Source: CAZAQV01 sp964487255 (GTDB taxonomy: Bacteria; Myxococcota_A; Polyangia; Polyangiales; CAZAQV01). From it: a stretch of 64,000 nucleotides of DNA. Position numbers and translations under genes: made by a program. Below, one piece after another: positions 1-8,140 of the stretch. The notes below the pieces were generated by a model that saw nothing but the letters and a program-made list of their open reading frames with translations, had not been told where the DNA came from and did no database searches. The stretch is taken from NCBI GenBank assembly GCA_964487255.1, contig CAZAQV010000001.1:186001-250000 (forward strand), given 5' to 3'. Position 1 is the first letter of the stretch, and each line of letters opens with the position of its first letter.

Positions 1-167
1 TGCTCCTTCGTCGGTTACGAGACGGGATGACTGACGAATACCAAATCGCGGTCACGCAGGAACGCGTTGAACAGCTGGAACTCGTTCTGGAGTTCTGGAT
101 GGGACAACCCCTGCCTTCTGTGAAAAGACGGTTCTGGACCGACGACTACGGGAACAACGACACATGA
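1..167 (+). CDS. C-terminal end of an exported beta-propeller-type protein (partial)
   Basis: Only the last ~54 codons are present, in frame from base 3; the gene begins before the window. The end (LLRRLRDGM...YQIAV...LEFWMGQPLPSV) closely matches the last 50 residues of the next gene, so the two are tandem paralogues. Its TGA overlaps the next ATG as ATGA (164-167), which implies translational coupling. The segment looks like a helical C-terminal domain. No function can be given from this fragment. Confidence 0.85.
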   Translation, partial: LLRRLRDGMTDEYQIAVTQERVEQLELVLEFWMGQPLPSVKRRFWTDDYGNNDT

Positions 168-2476
168 ATCGCGCCGCCCCTCGTTACGCTCGCTGTCTGT
201 CCGTCGCGCTGCTCTTCGGTACCTGGTACGCGCCCGTGGTGAGCGCCCAGCGGCGTGAGAGTGACGAGGAGGCCCCTGCAAACAAGGCCAAGGCCCCTGA
301 CAAGGCCAAGGCCCCCAACAAAACGCAAAAAGGGCAGACGGTTCCGGCCATCAGTGCGGCCGAGGCCGAGGAGGCTGAAGCCGAACTGCACCGGCGCAAC
401 TACCGCAGAGACACCCGCAGGTACGTCCCCGGCGGCGACCCCTCGATCCCGCACCCGGGTGTCGTTCCGAACATGAACCCGGAGCTGGTCACACCGCCCC
501 CGGAGTTTCGTTGGCAGCAGATCCTCGCCAACCAGCGCATCTCGGGACAGTTCAACACCGTCGAGGTCGACGCCGACAACCCGGACAGGATCTTCGTCGG
601 AACCTACGAAGCGACGGTCGTCCGTAGCGATGACGGCGGTGTGACGTGGCGCGAAGTCGAACTATTGCCGTTTACGATCTCGGCGCGACAGCTGCAGGTT
701 CCGACCCGTCCGTCGCTCAACGGAGGCATCTCGGAGGGCTATCAAGGCACACTCCAGCCTCCCGGTGCACTCCCGCTTTTCGAGAATGCACGCCTCGGTC
801 TCGACAACAACTACTCGCTCGCGATCTTCCCCGACGATGTCGGCGAAGTGATCTTCTACGACGGCGCCAGAGCGACCGATGGCATCTTTCCGCCTGCCAA
901 TGCGCTCGGCGGGGGCGCGCTCTTCGGCGGCGCTGAATCGTCGTATGTCGACGTGTTCTATAGCGCGAGCGGCCTTCAGCAGCGGGACACGTTGCTCACG
1001 CGGGCGGTACGCGGACGGCTTTTCGAGACGTCCCCGGTACGCATGATCGCGGTGTGCCCGGGCAACGACTTTTCGGTGTTTGCGGCAACGTACGACGAGC
1101 TTTTCGGCTCGACCGATGATGGCATCACGTGGGTGCGCCTCATGCGTATCCCGGGCATGATCCGCATGCACCGCGTACGCTGCTCTCGCCGTGACCCCAA
1201 GCGGGTATTGGTCGGCACAGACTTTGGCCTTTTTTACTCGACCGATGGCGGCAACTCCTTCGACCCCGAGCTGACCGCGCGGCCTGGCGAACCGGCCTAC
1301 GCCGTCAACTTTGGCAACGTCGACGAAACCGGACGCGAGATCACTCTCGTCGGACTCGATGTGCGCCTCTTCCGAGGGCACCCTGATCGGCAAGAGGGAT
1401 TGGAGTGGGCGTACCCGAACTTCGACAATCCCGAGACCGCGCCCTGGGCGCGCATTACTTCGATAACCGCAACGCCCGATGGACAGATCTGGCTCTCGAC
1501 CCGAGACGGGCTTCGCGTGTCACGCGACAACGGCGTCAACTGGGAGATCGTCGCTCCGTATCTGTTCAACGCACACCCGGTTCAACAAGTCCTCGCGAGC
1601 GGGAATGAACACGGAAAACTTCGTATCGCAGTATTTGTCGAAGACTGCCCTGAGCCCCCACTCAAGCGCTTTCCGACGACCGCGACCATGGTTCGATGTC
1701 GCAACTCGTTCGTGTACGCGACCGACGACGGCGGCAAGAGCTGGTTTCCCTGGTTCGTTGGCGTCTCGCGCCGGCGTCCCGTCTGGATGGCCGCCACGCC
1801 GTACGTGCCCGGAGAGCCAGGGCGCTGGTTTATTGCGACCGGCGGCGGCGTTTGGTCCACCCACTCGGGTTTCGATGCGCAGCGCGCCTCAGCGCAGGTC
1901 GATACCGAAAGTAGAGCCTGGGCCGAACGCAAATTGCGGAAGAACCCGGCCCTCTACGATGTCAAAGAGATCGCGTTCGACCACTACCGCCTCTCACGTG
2001 AAGCCATGGACGGCATGTGGCAGCGCGCCCGCCACTCGGGCGCTTTTCTGCCGGACGTTCGCGTGCTCGGTTCCTACTCGCAGAACCAGATGAACCTGCG
2101 TGGCACCCAAACCGGCGCGATGGAACGCGACTATGTGCAAACCTATACCGAGGCGCAGTGGGACATCGCGGTGCAGGCCCGCTGGTTTACCTTCGACCTA
2201 CTCGGTTACTTTGCCTTTGGCATCAACGCCCCCGGCGAAGACAACGAAACAAGGGCCGAGCTCTATGAACTGCGTCGTCAGATCGACTTCCTGCTCGAAG
2301 ACGCCTGGCACGAGCGCGTGATGTTGCTACGCCGTCTACGAGACGGAATGAGCGACACCTACCAGATCGCTGTCTTACGCGAGCGTATCGAACTCTTAGA
2401 GTTGACCTTAGAATTTTGGATGGGCCAACCGTTGCCCTCTGTCAAAAAGCGCTTCTGGAAGGAAGAAGAACCATGA
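164..2476 (+). CDS. Exported BNR/sortilin-type beta-propeller protein
   Basis: 770 aa with an N-terminal signal peptide ending near VVSAQ and an Ala/Lys/Pro-rich linker (about residues 30-60). The middle carries repeated Asp-box/BNR-like blades such as VVRSDDGGVTWREV, STDDGITW, STDGGNSF, SRDNGVNW and ATDDGGKSWFPW, typical of sortilin/photosystem-stability-like propellers. The last ~150 residues (from SGAFLPDVRVLGSYSQ) form a separate domain ending in an amphipathic helical stretch, also found in the genes on either side. The start is fixed by ATGA overlap with the upstream stop, and its own stop overlaps the next ATG in the same way. Probable periplasmic or surface protein; substrate unknown. 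Confidence 0.85.
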   Translation: MNRAAPRYARCLSVALLFGTWYAPVVSAQRRESDEEAPANKAKAPDKAKAPNKTQKGQTVPAISAAEAEEAEAELHRRNYRRDTRRYVPGGDPSIPHPGVVPNMNPELVTPPPEFRWQQILANQRISGQFNTVEVDADNPDRIFVGTYEATVVRSDDGGVTWREVELLPFTISARQLQVPTRPSLNGGISEGYQGTLQPPGALPLFENARLGLDNNYSLAIFPDDVGEVIFYDGARATDGIFPPANALGGGALFGGAESSYVDVFYSASGLQQRDTLLTRAVRGRLFETSPVRMIAVCPGNDFSVFAATYDELFGSTDDGITWVRLMRIPGMIRMHRVRCSRRDPKRVLVGTDFGLFYSTDGGNSFDPELTARPGEPAYAVNFGNVDETGREITLVGLDVRLFRGHPDRQEGLEWAYPNFDNPETAPWARITSITATPDGQIWLSTRDGLRVSRDNGVNWEIVAPYLFNAHPVQQVLASGNEHGKLRIAVFVEDCPEPPLKRFPTTATMVRCRNSFVYATDDGGKSWFPWFVGVSRRRPVWMAATPYVPGEPGRWFIATGGGVWSTHSGFDAQRASAQVDTESRAWAERKLRKNPALYDVKEIAFDHYRLSREAMDGMWQRARHSGAFLPDVRVLGSYSQNQMNLRGTQTGAMERDYVQTYTEAQWDIAVQARWFTFDLLGYFAFGINAPGEDNETRAELYELRRQIDFLLEDAWHERVMLLRRLRDGMSDTYQIAVLRERIELLELTLEFWMGQPLPSVKKRFWKEEEP

Positions 2477-3141
2477 TCCGATTAGTCCTCATTATTTCGC
2501 TATCTCTCACCACCCTTGGCTCGTTTGCTGGGCACACTTCCGCACAGGACGAGGAGAGCGTAAGCGCTCGCGCCGTGACCGCAGATGAACTCGCCACCAC
2601 GAGCGACCCCTTCAAGTACGAACCCACAGCGGCGCAGACCGTAAAGAAAGCCCTCGGCTATTTCCGCGTCAGCCCCGAAGCGTTCGACAGTTTGCGCAGT
2701 GCCGCGCAGACACGCGCGCTTCTGCCTACCATCGCAGCCGGCTACCGCTTCTACGACCTCGCTGTCGACGCACGAGAGATCGACGACGTGGTACCGCTCG
2801 ATGGCGTCCAAGCGCGTAACGACAAGTACAACTCGTTCACGGTCGGCGCGATTTGGGACTTCCGCCAACTGGTGTTCAACCCGGCCGAAGTCCAGGTCTA
2901 CGGCCTGGTCGGTGTCCAGCGTGACGTCATGCTCGAGGTCGTGCGAACGTTTTTCCTGCGTCGTCAGCTCGTGCTGCGCTTGGCGCTTCGTCCCCCGCAA
3001 GAGCCGCTCGCTCGCGCTTCACTCGAACTGCGTATCGACGAGTTCACGGGAATCCTCGACGTGCTCACCGGCGCCTGGTTCAGCCAGGAGTCTGCGCGCC
3101 GTCGCGCGCGTGCCGAAAAAGCCCGCAGTCGAAGGCGCTAA
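2473..3141 (+). CDS. Small exported protein sharing the C-terminal domain of the two upstream proteins
   Basis: 222 aa. Signal peptide (MIRLVLIISLSLTTLGSFAG...SAQ). After a short linker the protein consists almost wholly of the domain that ends the preceding propeller: a RALLPTIAAGYRFYDL start, an outer-membrane-like aromatic stretch (AIWDFRQLVFNP), then an EL.LRIDE helical end (ASLELRIDEFTGILDVLTGAWF). The start overlaps the upstream stop as ATGA, so the three genes form one coupled unit. It may be the stand-alone membrane or assembly partner of the propellers (inference). The C-terminus is Arg-rich (RRRARAEKARSRRR). Confidence 0.8.
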   Translation: MIRLVLIISLSLTTLGSFAGHTSAQDEESVSARAVTADELATTSDPFKYEPTAAQTVKKALGYFRVSPEAFDSLRSAAQTRALLPTIAAGYRFYDLAVDAREIDDVVPLDGVQARNDKYNSFTVGAIWDFRQLVFNPAEVQVYGLVGVQRDVMLEVVRTFFLRRQLVLRLALRPPQEPLARASLELRIDEFTGILDVLTGAWFSQESARRRARAEKARSRRR

Positions 3142-3325
3142 GGCGCCGAGCGCCCGCATGCCTTGAGCGCATGTGACCAGACGGTTCACCGGAAAGCCCA
3201 ACCCAAGCTTCCACATCAGCACCTGCGGCGGTCAACGCAGTCGCTAAAAACCCATATGATCTTGGTCGGCTGAGTACTCTTACCGCCATTTCGGGCAAGG
3301 TACACTTGTTGCTTACACGCAAGCT

Positions 3326-4705
3326 GTGAACTTTTCTTATGCTTCGCTCCTTGCCTTCGCTCTGCTCGCGGTCGCGCCCCTCGGAACACTCGGCGAAGCG
3401 CTTGCGATCGATCTACGCGGAACGGCGCTATCCGACCCGGGGCAGACACTGCGAGACGCGAGCGCACCGCAAGTCACAGCCACGGCCCTAGGTGCGCTCG
3501 GCAATATCGGCAAAGTTGCCCGTGCACTGACTGAAGTTGACGTCCGCGCGATTCGCAAAGCCGCCAGCGAGGCCTTTGCGTCAGGACAGTCCAGCACCCA
3601 GGTTGCGCTTCGCAACGGGAGCATGGTCGAGGTCAGCGCGATTCCCGACTACAAGTCCTACTCACGACAGATCGCCCACACTCCCGAGGCGTATGCACAG
3701 CAAACCGAACGACTCAAAGATCTTCTCAACCAAGCGTGGGACGAGTCGATCGCGCGCGGCTATTTTCAAGCGCCGCAAGAGCGGACGATGTACGAGTTTA
3801 CGGGGATGGATATGACACAGCGCAGCGCCTCTCAAAAGGTCTATGCGCCCGAGGGCGTGTTCTCGGTGTACATGCATGGCAGCCCGAACAGCCTCAGTCG
3901 CCACGCGATTATACTCGAGCACGATCCAGCGAACCCACGACGCGCTCATCAAGTCTTTCGACAGCAGATCAAACTGCGCTCGGGGGAGTCCAAGGTCGAA
4001 GACCTGGGTTCGAGCCCGATTTCCGTCAAAGACGTCGTAAGCCGAATCGAACAAGAGGGTATGCCAGAAGGTGTACCACTCTTGTTTCGAGCCTGCTCTG
4101 CAGGAGGTTGCCCGATCGAAGGCTTTTCGATCGCACAGCAAGTGGCCGATCGCTCGAATCGACCGGTGATCGCCGCCAGCGATATTCACTATCGACCAGT
4201 CACGACGCTCAACGGCGAACAGATTGTCCAAACCTACGTCGACGGGGACACCGGTCCGGGTGAATGGCGACTTTTTTTGCCGCAGTCGTGGCACGACAAT
4301 TTGCCTCAGGGTGGAGCGCTGCGCCTCGCGGAAGACCTGCGTGGCACACACGAGTTGGCGCTGTTGCCCGACGAAGCATTCTCTTCGATCGACCTCGGAA
4401 GTAACCTCGCGGACTTCTCGGGCCGCCAGAATCGTGGTGCCATCCTCGACGCGGCGCGCAAGCTTGAAACAGGTGGCACGCTGACTTTGCGCTGGAGCGC
4501 CCAACGATTGGAGGTCCTCCAAAAAGCAGCCCAAGAAAGTTTTCGCGATCGGTTCTTGAACGCGAGCTCGGCTGAACGCGTTGTTGCCTATGTGACCGAG
4601 CTGCTCGACCCACGTACGACGCTTGGCAAGCTCGATCAAGCTCGCTACGAGGTCTCAATCCTGGAGCGAGGCGACTCTCACGCAGCAATCGTCCGGCGTC
4701 GTTGA
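3326..4705 (+). CDS. Secreted protein with a clan CD-like His/Cys pair, function unknown
   Basis: 459 aa from a GTG start; signal peptide MNFSYASLLAFALLAVAPLGTLGEALA. Residues ~180-300 contain VYMHGSPN (His184) and, ~70 residues later, LLFRACSAGGCPIEGFSIAQ (Cys257) followed by QVADRSNRPVIAASD. This order (hydrophobic strand-HG, then strand-AC, then a helix and PVIA strand) resembles the HGSP...LLSCNTG...FAQQLAD..PVIAP arrangement of caspase-like/CPD or related effector domains. The assignment is by motif only. The N-terminal half is helical and Ala-rich. It is flanked by unrelated genes, with 184 bp upstream of no evident content. Confidence 0.7.
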   Translation: MNFSYASLLAFALLAVAPLGTLGEALAIDLRGTALSDPGQTLRDASAPQVTATALGALGNIGKVARALTEVDVRAIRKAASEAFASGQSSTQVALRNGSMVEVSAIPDYKSYSRQIAHTPEAYAQQTERLKDLLNQAWDESIARGYFQAPQERTMYEFTGMDMTQRSASQKVYAPEGVFSVYMHGSPNSLSRHAIILEHDPANPRRAHQVFRQQIKLRSGESKVEDLGSSPISVKDVVSRIEQEGMPEGVPLLFRACSAGGCPIEGFSIAQQVADRSNRPVIAASDIHYRPVTTLNGEQIVQTYVDGDTGPGEWRLFLPQSWHDNLPQGGALRLAEDLRGTHELALLPDEAFSSIDLGSNLADFSGRQNRGAILDAARKLETGGTLTLRWSAQRLEVLQKAAQESFRDRFLNASSAERVVAYVTELLDPRTTLGKLDQARYEVSILERGDSHAAIVRRR

Positions 4706-4834
4706 GCACACTCCTCGGTAGACGTGCTCTGCGCTACGGGGCGTTCTTGCGAGCCGCGGCGATCTGCGACAAGTCAGCCCCAAGAAGCGCTTTGATCTTC
4801 ACACTACTCCTTGGAACGAAACGTGCACCAAACT

Positions 4835-5365
4835 ATGGGCATGACGCTCCTCCCTAACAGGACGTGCCCTGACCTGGAGTTTCCGGTTCTCGGCCCTGCC
4901 GAGGACCGCTGGAACATCGATCAAGCGACCCCCGAGACATTCTCGTTGCTCATTTTCTATCGCGGCCTTCACTGCCCAATATGCAGATCGTATCTGCGCG
5001 AGTTTGAGCGAAGATACGAGGAATTCGTCGAACTCGGGGTCGAGCTCGTTGCGCTCAGCATGGACGATAAAGATCGCGCAATGCAAGCGCGCAAGCAGTG
5101 GGAGCTCTGCAAACTGCCCCTTGGCTATGGCCTCAAAGAAAGGGTTGCCCGGATGTGGGGCCTCTACATCAGTGAGTCGATCAAGGACGATGAGCCGCTG
5201 CGTTTCTCCGAGCCAGGACTGTTTCTGGTCCGTCCAAACCGCCGACTTTTTTACGTGGGTATCAACAGCATGCCCTTTGGCCGACCACACCCTGACGACA
5301 TGCTAGACGCGGTCGAGTTTTCTCTCCAAAACGACTATCCGGCTCGCGGACGTATCGCCGCGTGA
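4835..5365 (+). CDS. Peroxiredoxin-like (AhpC/TSA) family protein
   Basis: About 176 aa from ATG 4835; an in-frame TTG at 4811 is an alternative. It has a thioredoxin-fold core: LLIFYRGLHCPICRSYLREFERRYEEF carries the CPIC peroxidatic/CXXC motif, followed by ELVALSMDDKDRAMQARKQW and a C-terminal LFLVRPNRRLFYVGINSMPFG strand. This matches the cytoplasmic AhpC/TSA-like family with a CXXC in place of the usual resolving arrangement. Likely thiol peroxidase or redox role; the electron donor is not evident. No signal peptide. Convergent with metK. Confidence 0.8.
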   Translation: MGMTLLPNRTCPDLEFPVLGPAEDRWNIDQATPETFSLLIFYRGLHCPICRSYLREFERRYEEFVELGVELVALSMDDKDRAMQARKQWELCKLPLGYGLKERVARMWGLYISESIKDDEPLRFSEPGLFLVRPNRRLFYVGINSMPFGRPHPDDMLDAVEFSLQNDYPARGRIAA

Positions 5366-5398
5366 ACGTCGTATTTCCGCATCTCGGTGTCCCTTAAA

Positions 5399-5438
5399 CG
5401 AAAGACGGGCTACACCGAAAAGGCGTAACCCGTTTCTT
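5399..5438. terminator. Putative bidirectional terminator hairpin
   Basis: ACGGGCTAC (5405-5413) pairs with GTAACCCGT (5425-5433) with one mismatch, flanked by A-rich sequence on the left and TTTCTT on the right. It sits between the convergent peroxiredoxin-like and metK genes. Confidence 0.5.
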
Positions 5439-5465
5439 GAGAGCGTCGAGGACCAGCTGACGCGA

Positions 5466-6848
5466 CTAGCTGGACGCGCGGCTCAGTCGCACCGTCGAAG
5501 AGCGACCGTTGAGCTTGCTCTTCTCGCCTGAGCTCTTTGTCGCCTTCTTGGCGGCAGCTTTTCGCTTCGGTGCCGCCTTGCGCTTGGCAGCCTTCTTGTT
5601 CGGGGTTCGCTTGGCCTTGGTGGTCTTAGCCGCCGCCTTTTTGGGCTGGCTTCCACCACTATCACTCGCAGCCACCAACTTGCCGGAGCGTACATAGTCG
5701 CCGAGCGCTTCGGCACGTGCGGTGCTCTCCCACGTGAAGGTGTCTTCGGTGCGACCGAAGTGACCGTAGGCCGCTGTCGGGCGATAGATGGGGCGCAAAA
5801 GGTCGAGCGTTTCGATCAACGCTGCAGGGCGGAAGTCGAAGAACTCGCTCACGCGCTTGCCGAGAAGTTCGTCGTCAACTTCGCCGGTGCCAAAGGTCGT
5901 GACATACACGCCCATCGGCTTGGCAACGCCGATCGCATACGCGACCTGCACTTCGCACTTTTTGGCGAGCTTCGCTGCGACGATGTTCTTGGCCACATAA
6001 CGCGCGAAATACGTCGCGCTGCGGTCGACCTTCGAGGGGTCTTTGCCGCTAAACGCGCCACCACCATGCCGGCCCATGCCGCCGTAGGTGTCCACGATGA
6101 TCTTGCGACCTGTGAGCCCTGCGTCACCGTGCGGTCCACCGATAACGAATCGTCCCGTCGGGTTGATCCAAAACTTGGTCTTCTTATCGAGCAGCTTCTT
6201 GGGAAGCGCCTTTTTGATGACCTCTTCGCGCACGGCAGCCACGAGCTTCTTGTGCGAAATACTCTCTGCGTGCTGGGTCGAAATGACGACTGCGTCAATA
6301 CGAGCGGGCTTGCCGTTCGCGTCGTACTCGACCGTGACTTGGCTCTTGCCGTCGGGGCGAAGCCACTTGAGTTTGCCGCTTTTGCGAACTTTTGCGAGCT
6401 GGCGTGTAAGCTTGTGCGCCCAGTGGATAGGTGCCGGCATCAGCACCTTGGTCTCGTCGGACGCGTAGCCGAACATCAGGCCTTGGTCGCCCGCGCCCTG
6501 CTCCTTGTAGAGGCCTGCGCCTGCATCCACGCCCTGGGCGATGTCAGGGGACTGTTGTTCGATCGCGTTGAACACCGCACACGTGTCGGCATCAAAGCCC
6601 ATGGACGAATCGGTGTAGCCAATCTCACGGATGGTCTGGCGCACGATCTTGGGAAGATCGATCCACGCCGAAGTCGTGACTTCGCCGGCGACACACGCGT
6701 AACCGGTTTTGACCATGGTCTCCGCCGCAACACGCGCTGTCTTGTCCTGCGCCAAGATCGCGTCGAGGACCGAATCGCTGATCGCATCGCAGATCTTGTC
6801 TGGATGGCCTTCGGTGACCGACTCTGAAGTAAATACGTATCCCGCCAT
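5466..6848 (-). CDS. metK: S-adenosylmethionine synthase with Lys/Ala-rich C-terminal tail
   Basis: 460 aa; makes SAM from methionine and ATP. Hallmarks are FTSESVTEGHPDKICD at the start, QEQGAGDQGLMFGYA-like (KEQGAGDQGLMFGYA) and GGGAFSGKDPSKVDRS, which hold the substrate and metal-binding residues. ATG 6848 (MAGYVFTSES) is chosen over an upstream in-frame ATG at 6896 because family proteins begin here. The family core is ~385-400 aa; here ~60 extra residues follow, rich in KKAAAKTTKAKR and KRKAAPKRKAAAKK, resembling histone H1-type tails. The 130-bp leader (6849-6978) shows no SAM riboswitch I could recognise. Confidence 0.97.
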   Translation of the reverse strand: MAGYVFTSESVTEGHPDKICDAISDSVLDAILAQDKTARVAAETMVKTGYACVAGEVTTSAWIDLPKIVRQTIREIGYTDSSMGFDADTCAVFNAIEQQSPDIAQGVDAGAGLYKEQGAGDQGLMFGYASDETKVLMPAPIHWAHKLTRQLAKVRKSGKLKWLRPDGKSQVTVEYDANGKPARIDAVVISTQHAESISHKKLVAAVREEVIKKALPKKLLDKKTKFWINPTGRFVIGGPHGDAGLTGRKIIVDTYGGMGRHGGGAFSGKDPSKVDRSATYFARYVAKNIVAAKLAKKCEVQVAYAIGVAKPMGVYVTTFGTGEVDDELLGKRVSEFFDFRPAALIETLDLLRPIYRPTAAYGHFGRTEDTFTWESTARAEALGDYVRSGKLVAASDSGGSQPKKAAAKTTKAKRTPNKKAAKRKAAPKRKAAAKKATKSSGEKSKLNGRSSTVRLSRASS

Positions 6849-6978
6849 GTAGCTGCTCCAATCTGGAAAAAGTTCGAAAAGGGGCGAAGTAGGCATTGGC
6901 TCTAACGCCCAAAGCGCACCTCGTCAAACCGTAGAAACGCGCATTTTGCGGGCATTTATTCAGATCAAGCTGGCGCAA

Positions 6979-7635
6979 TCATATGCACCCGCCCAGCCCT
7001 TCGCTGCGATCGTGACCCAACTGACGGACTCGAAGCTCGAGTAGAGGCGCAGTCACCCAAGCAGGCTCGAGGGGTTCGCCGACGGCGATGCGGACGCGGG
7101 CGCCAAGTCGGTCGATGGCGCGGCCCAGGCTCTTGGCGTTGGGGTTGCGGCTGAAGACGCTGCGCCAGAGCCCGGTCAGGGCGATCGGAATGACAGGCAC
7201 GGGACGGCGCGCCAAAATTCGCTCCACGCCGGGACGGAAGCGGCCTAGCGCGCCGTCTTTGGTGAGAGACCCTTCGGGAAAAAAACAGACAAGTTCACAG
7301 TTTGCGAGGGCAACATCGACAGCGTCGAGAGCTTGCTCAAGACACTGCGCGTCTTCTTTGGCGGAGGTGATGGGGATGCAGCCAAGCAGGCGAAACATCC
7401 ATTTGGCGACCGGCAACTCGTAGTAGCGCCGGTGCATCACAAAACGCACGGGGCGTCCGGCCACCAAGCCGATGAAAAGCGTGTCGATAAATGTGACGTG
7501 GTTGGCCACGAGAAGGCCCGGTCCAACATCCGGGACCCTCTCGCGACCCGCCACATCAAGGCGATAGATGCTCCTGAGTAGAACTCCCACGAAAAGACGA
7601 AGTGCCCCGAAAATCGCTGTCGCTCGAGACGGCAT
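6979..7635 (-). CDS. 1-acyl-glycerol-3-phosphate acyltransferase (PlsC-like)
   Basis: 218 aa. Acyltransferase block I is NHVTFID (HX4D) and block III is FFPEGSLTKDG (FPEG), as in PlsC/LPLAT enzymes that acylate lysophosphatidate in the membrane. An N-terminal hydrophobic stretch precedes block I. Start 7635 is preferred because GGAG lies 5 nt before it; an in-frame ATG at 7668 has GGAG only 1 nt upstream. A sigma-54-type -24/-12 element lies upstream (7761-7779) and a sigma-54 activator gene is divergent at 8141, so expression may be activator-controlled. A second PlsC-like gene is at 28999-29763. Confidence 0.85.
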   Translation of the reverse strand: MPSRATAIFGALRLFVGVLLRSIYRLDVAGRERVPDVGPGLLVANHVTFIDTLFIGLVAGRPVRFVMHRRYYELPVAKWMFRLLGCIPITSAKEDAQCLEQALDAVDVALANCELVCFFPEGSLTKDGALGRFRPGVERILARRPVPVIPIALTGLWRSVFSRNPNAKSLGRAIDRLGARVRIAVGEPLEPAWVTAPLLELRVRQLGHDRSEGLGGCI

Positions 7636-7760
7636 CGCCGCTCCGAACGACAGACTGGTTTTACGCATACTCCAAACACCCATTTTTTCGGTTTTGGGGC
7701 TGTCACCACGCTGACCCTTCCTCGGATGTAGTGACCTTCGTCTTTCCATACCCCAATACA

Positions 7761-7779
7761 ATGCGAGCGACGTGCCAAG
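7761..7779 (-). promoter_or_regulatory. Candidate sigma-54 (-24/-12) promoter
   Basis: Read on the minus strand, the sequence is CTTGGCACGTCGCTCGCAT. GG and GC are separated by exactly 10 nt, with TTGGCACG matching the -24 box well and TCGCA a weaker -12 box. It points at the PlsC-like gene, with a predicted start near 7750. Confidence 0.5.
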
Positions 7780-7834
7780 ACAGTTTCATCAGTATTTACA
7801 GAGGAAATATGGTTTTGGTGGATAGGATGTGTAC

Positions 7835-7845
7835 ATACAGTGTAT
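7835..7845. promoter_or_regulatory. Palindrome ATACA-G-TGTAT, possible activator site
   Basis: A perfect 5-bp inverted repeat with one central base. It lies about 90 bp upstream of the predicted start of the sigma-54-type promoter, a usual distance for an enhancer-binding site. A near copy is at 8114-8124. Confidence 0.45.
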
Positions 7846-8073
7846 ACTTTCCAATCATTTTATGAATACACGGGTCATGGATCCCTGCTGAGGAGCAAGT
7901 GGCTATCGATCGCGGACAGTTCCACAGCTGGGCAACCCACGTCGGGCCGCCCGGAGCAGGCTCTCGAACCGTCCTGCCCTGCTTCGCCGCCTCAAGCCTG
8001 TCAGTCAGCAGCCAGCGAGCAACGACACGATACAAAACAATATTCTCAGCTCGAACACCTGGAAAGAGGTGAC

Positions 8074-8139
8074 ATGCGCCAGCTAAAAAGCACCTTTGGA
8101 TGCACGGATATACATACTCTGTATACTACCAATGCATAG
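8074..8139 (+). CDS. Possible 21-aa leader peptide of the sigma-54 activator gene
   Basis: ATG at 8074 is preceded by GGAAAGAGGTGAC, the best ribosome-binding site in the region. The frame encodes MRQLKSTFGCTDIHTLYTTN plus Ala and stops at TAG 8137-8139, one base before ATG 8141 of the activator, whose own upstream sequence has no clear Shine-Dalgarno site. This arrangement suggests translational coupling. The second palindrome (8114-8124) lies within it. Confidence 0.4.
   Translation: MRQLKSTFGCTDIHTLYTTNA
8114..8124. promoter_or_regulatory. Near-palindrome ATACT-C-TGTAT
   Basis: It differs by one base from a perfect inverted repeat and resembles the site at 7835-7845. Both are followed by AC/T giving TATACT. 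Its place 17 bp before the activator ATG fits autoregulation (inference). Confidence 0.4.
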
Positions 8140-8140
8140 T

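Larger units (their letters stand above)
7636..8073. other. Intergenic region without a recognisable gene
   Basis: About 440 bp between the PlsC-like gene and the leader ORF of the sigma-54 activator. Apart from the promoter-like element and the palindrome listed separately, I see no gene. An open frame across 7840-8139 has no family resemblance and is taken as chance, except for its last 21 codons (8074-8139). Confidence 0.6.

Noticed and set aside
2464..2475. GAAGAACCATG at the start of the 2473 gene as a repeat relic
   Set aside because: It is inside the upstream coding end and explained by coding plus ribosome-binding sequence.
164..3141. Type IX-like or autotransporter system for the first genes
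   Set aside because: The shared C-terminal module matches no known sorting tag and no transporter gene is present in the window.
6849..6978. SAM riboswitch in the metK leader
   Set aside because: No SAM-I, SAM-II or SAH-type core could be matched by eye; a covariance-model search would be needed.
7840..8139. A 99-codon open frame as a gene
   Set aside because: No family resemblance and no upstream ribosome site; only its last 21 codons look translated.
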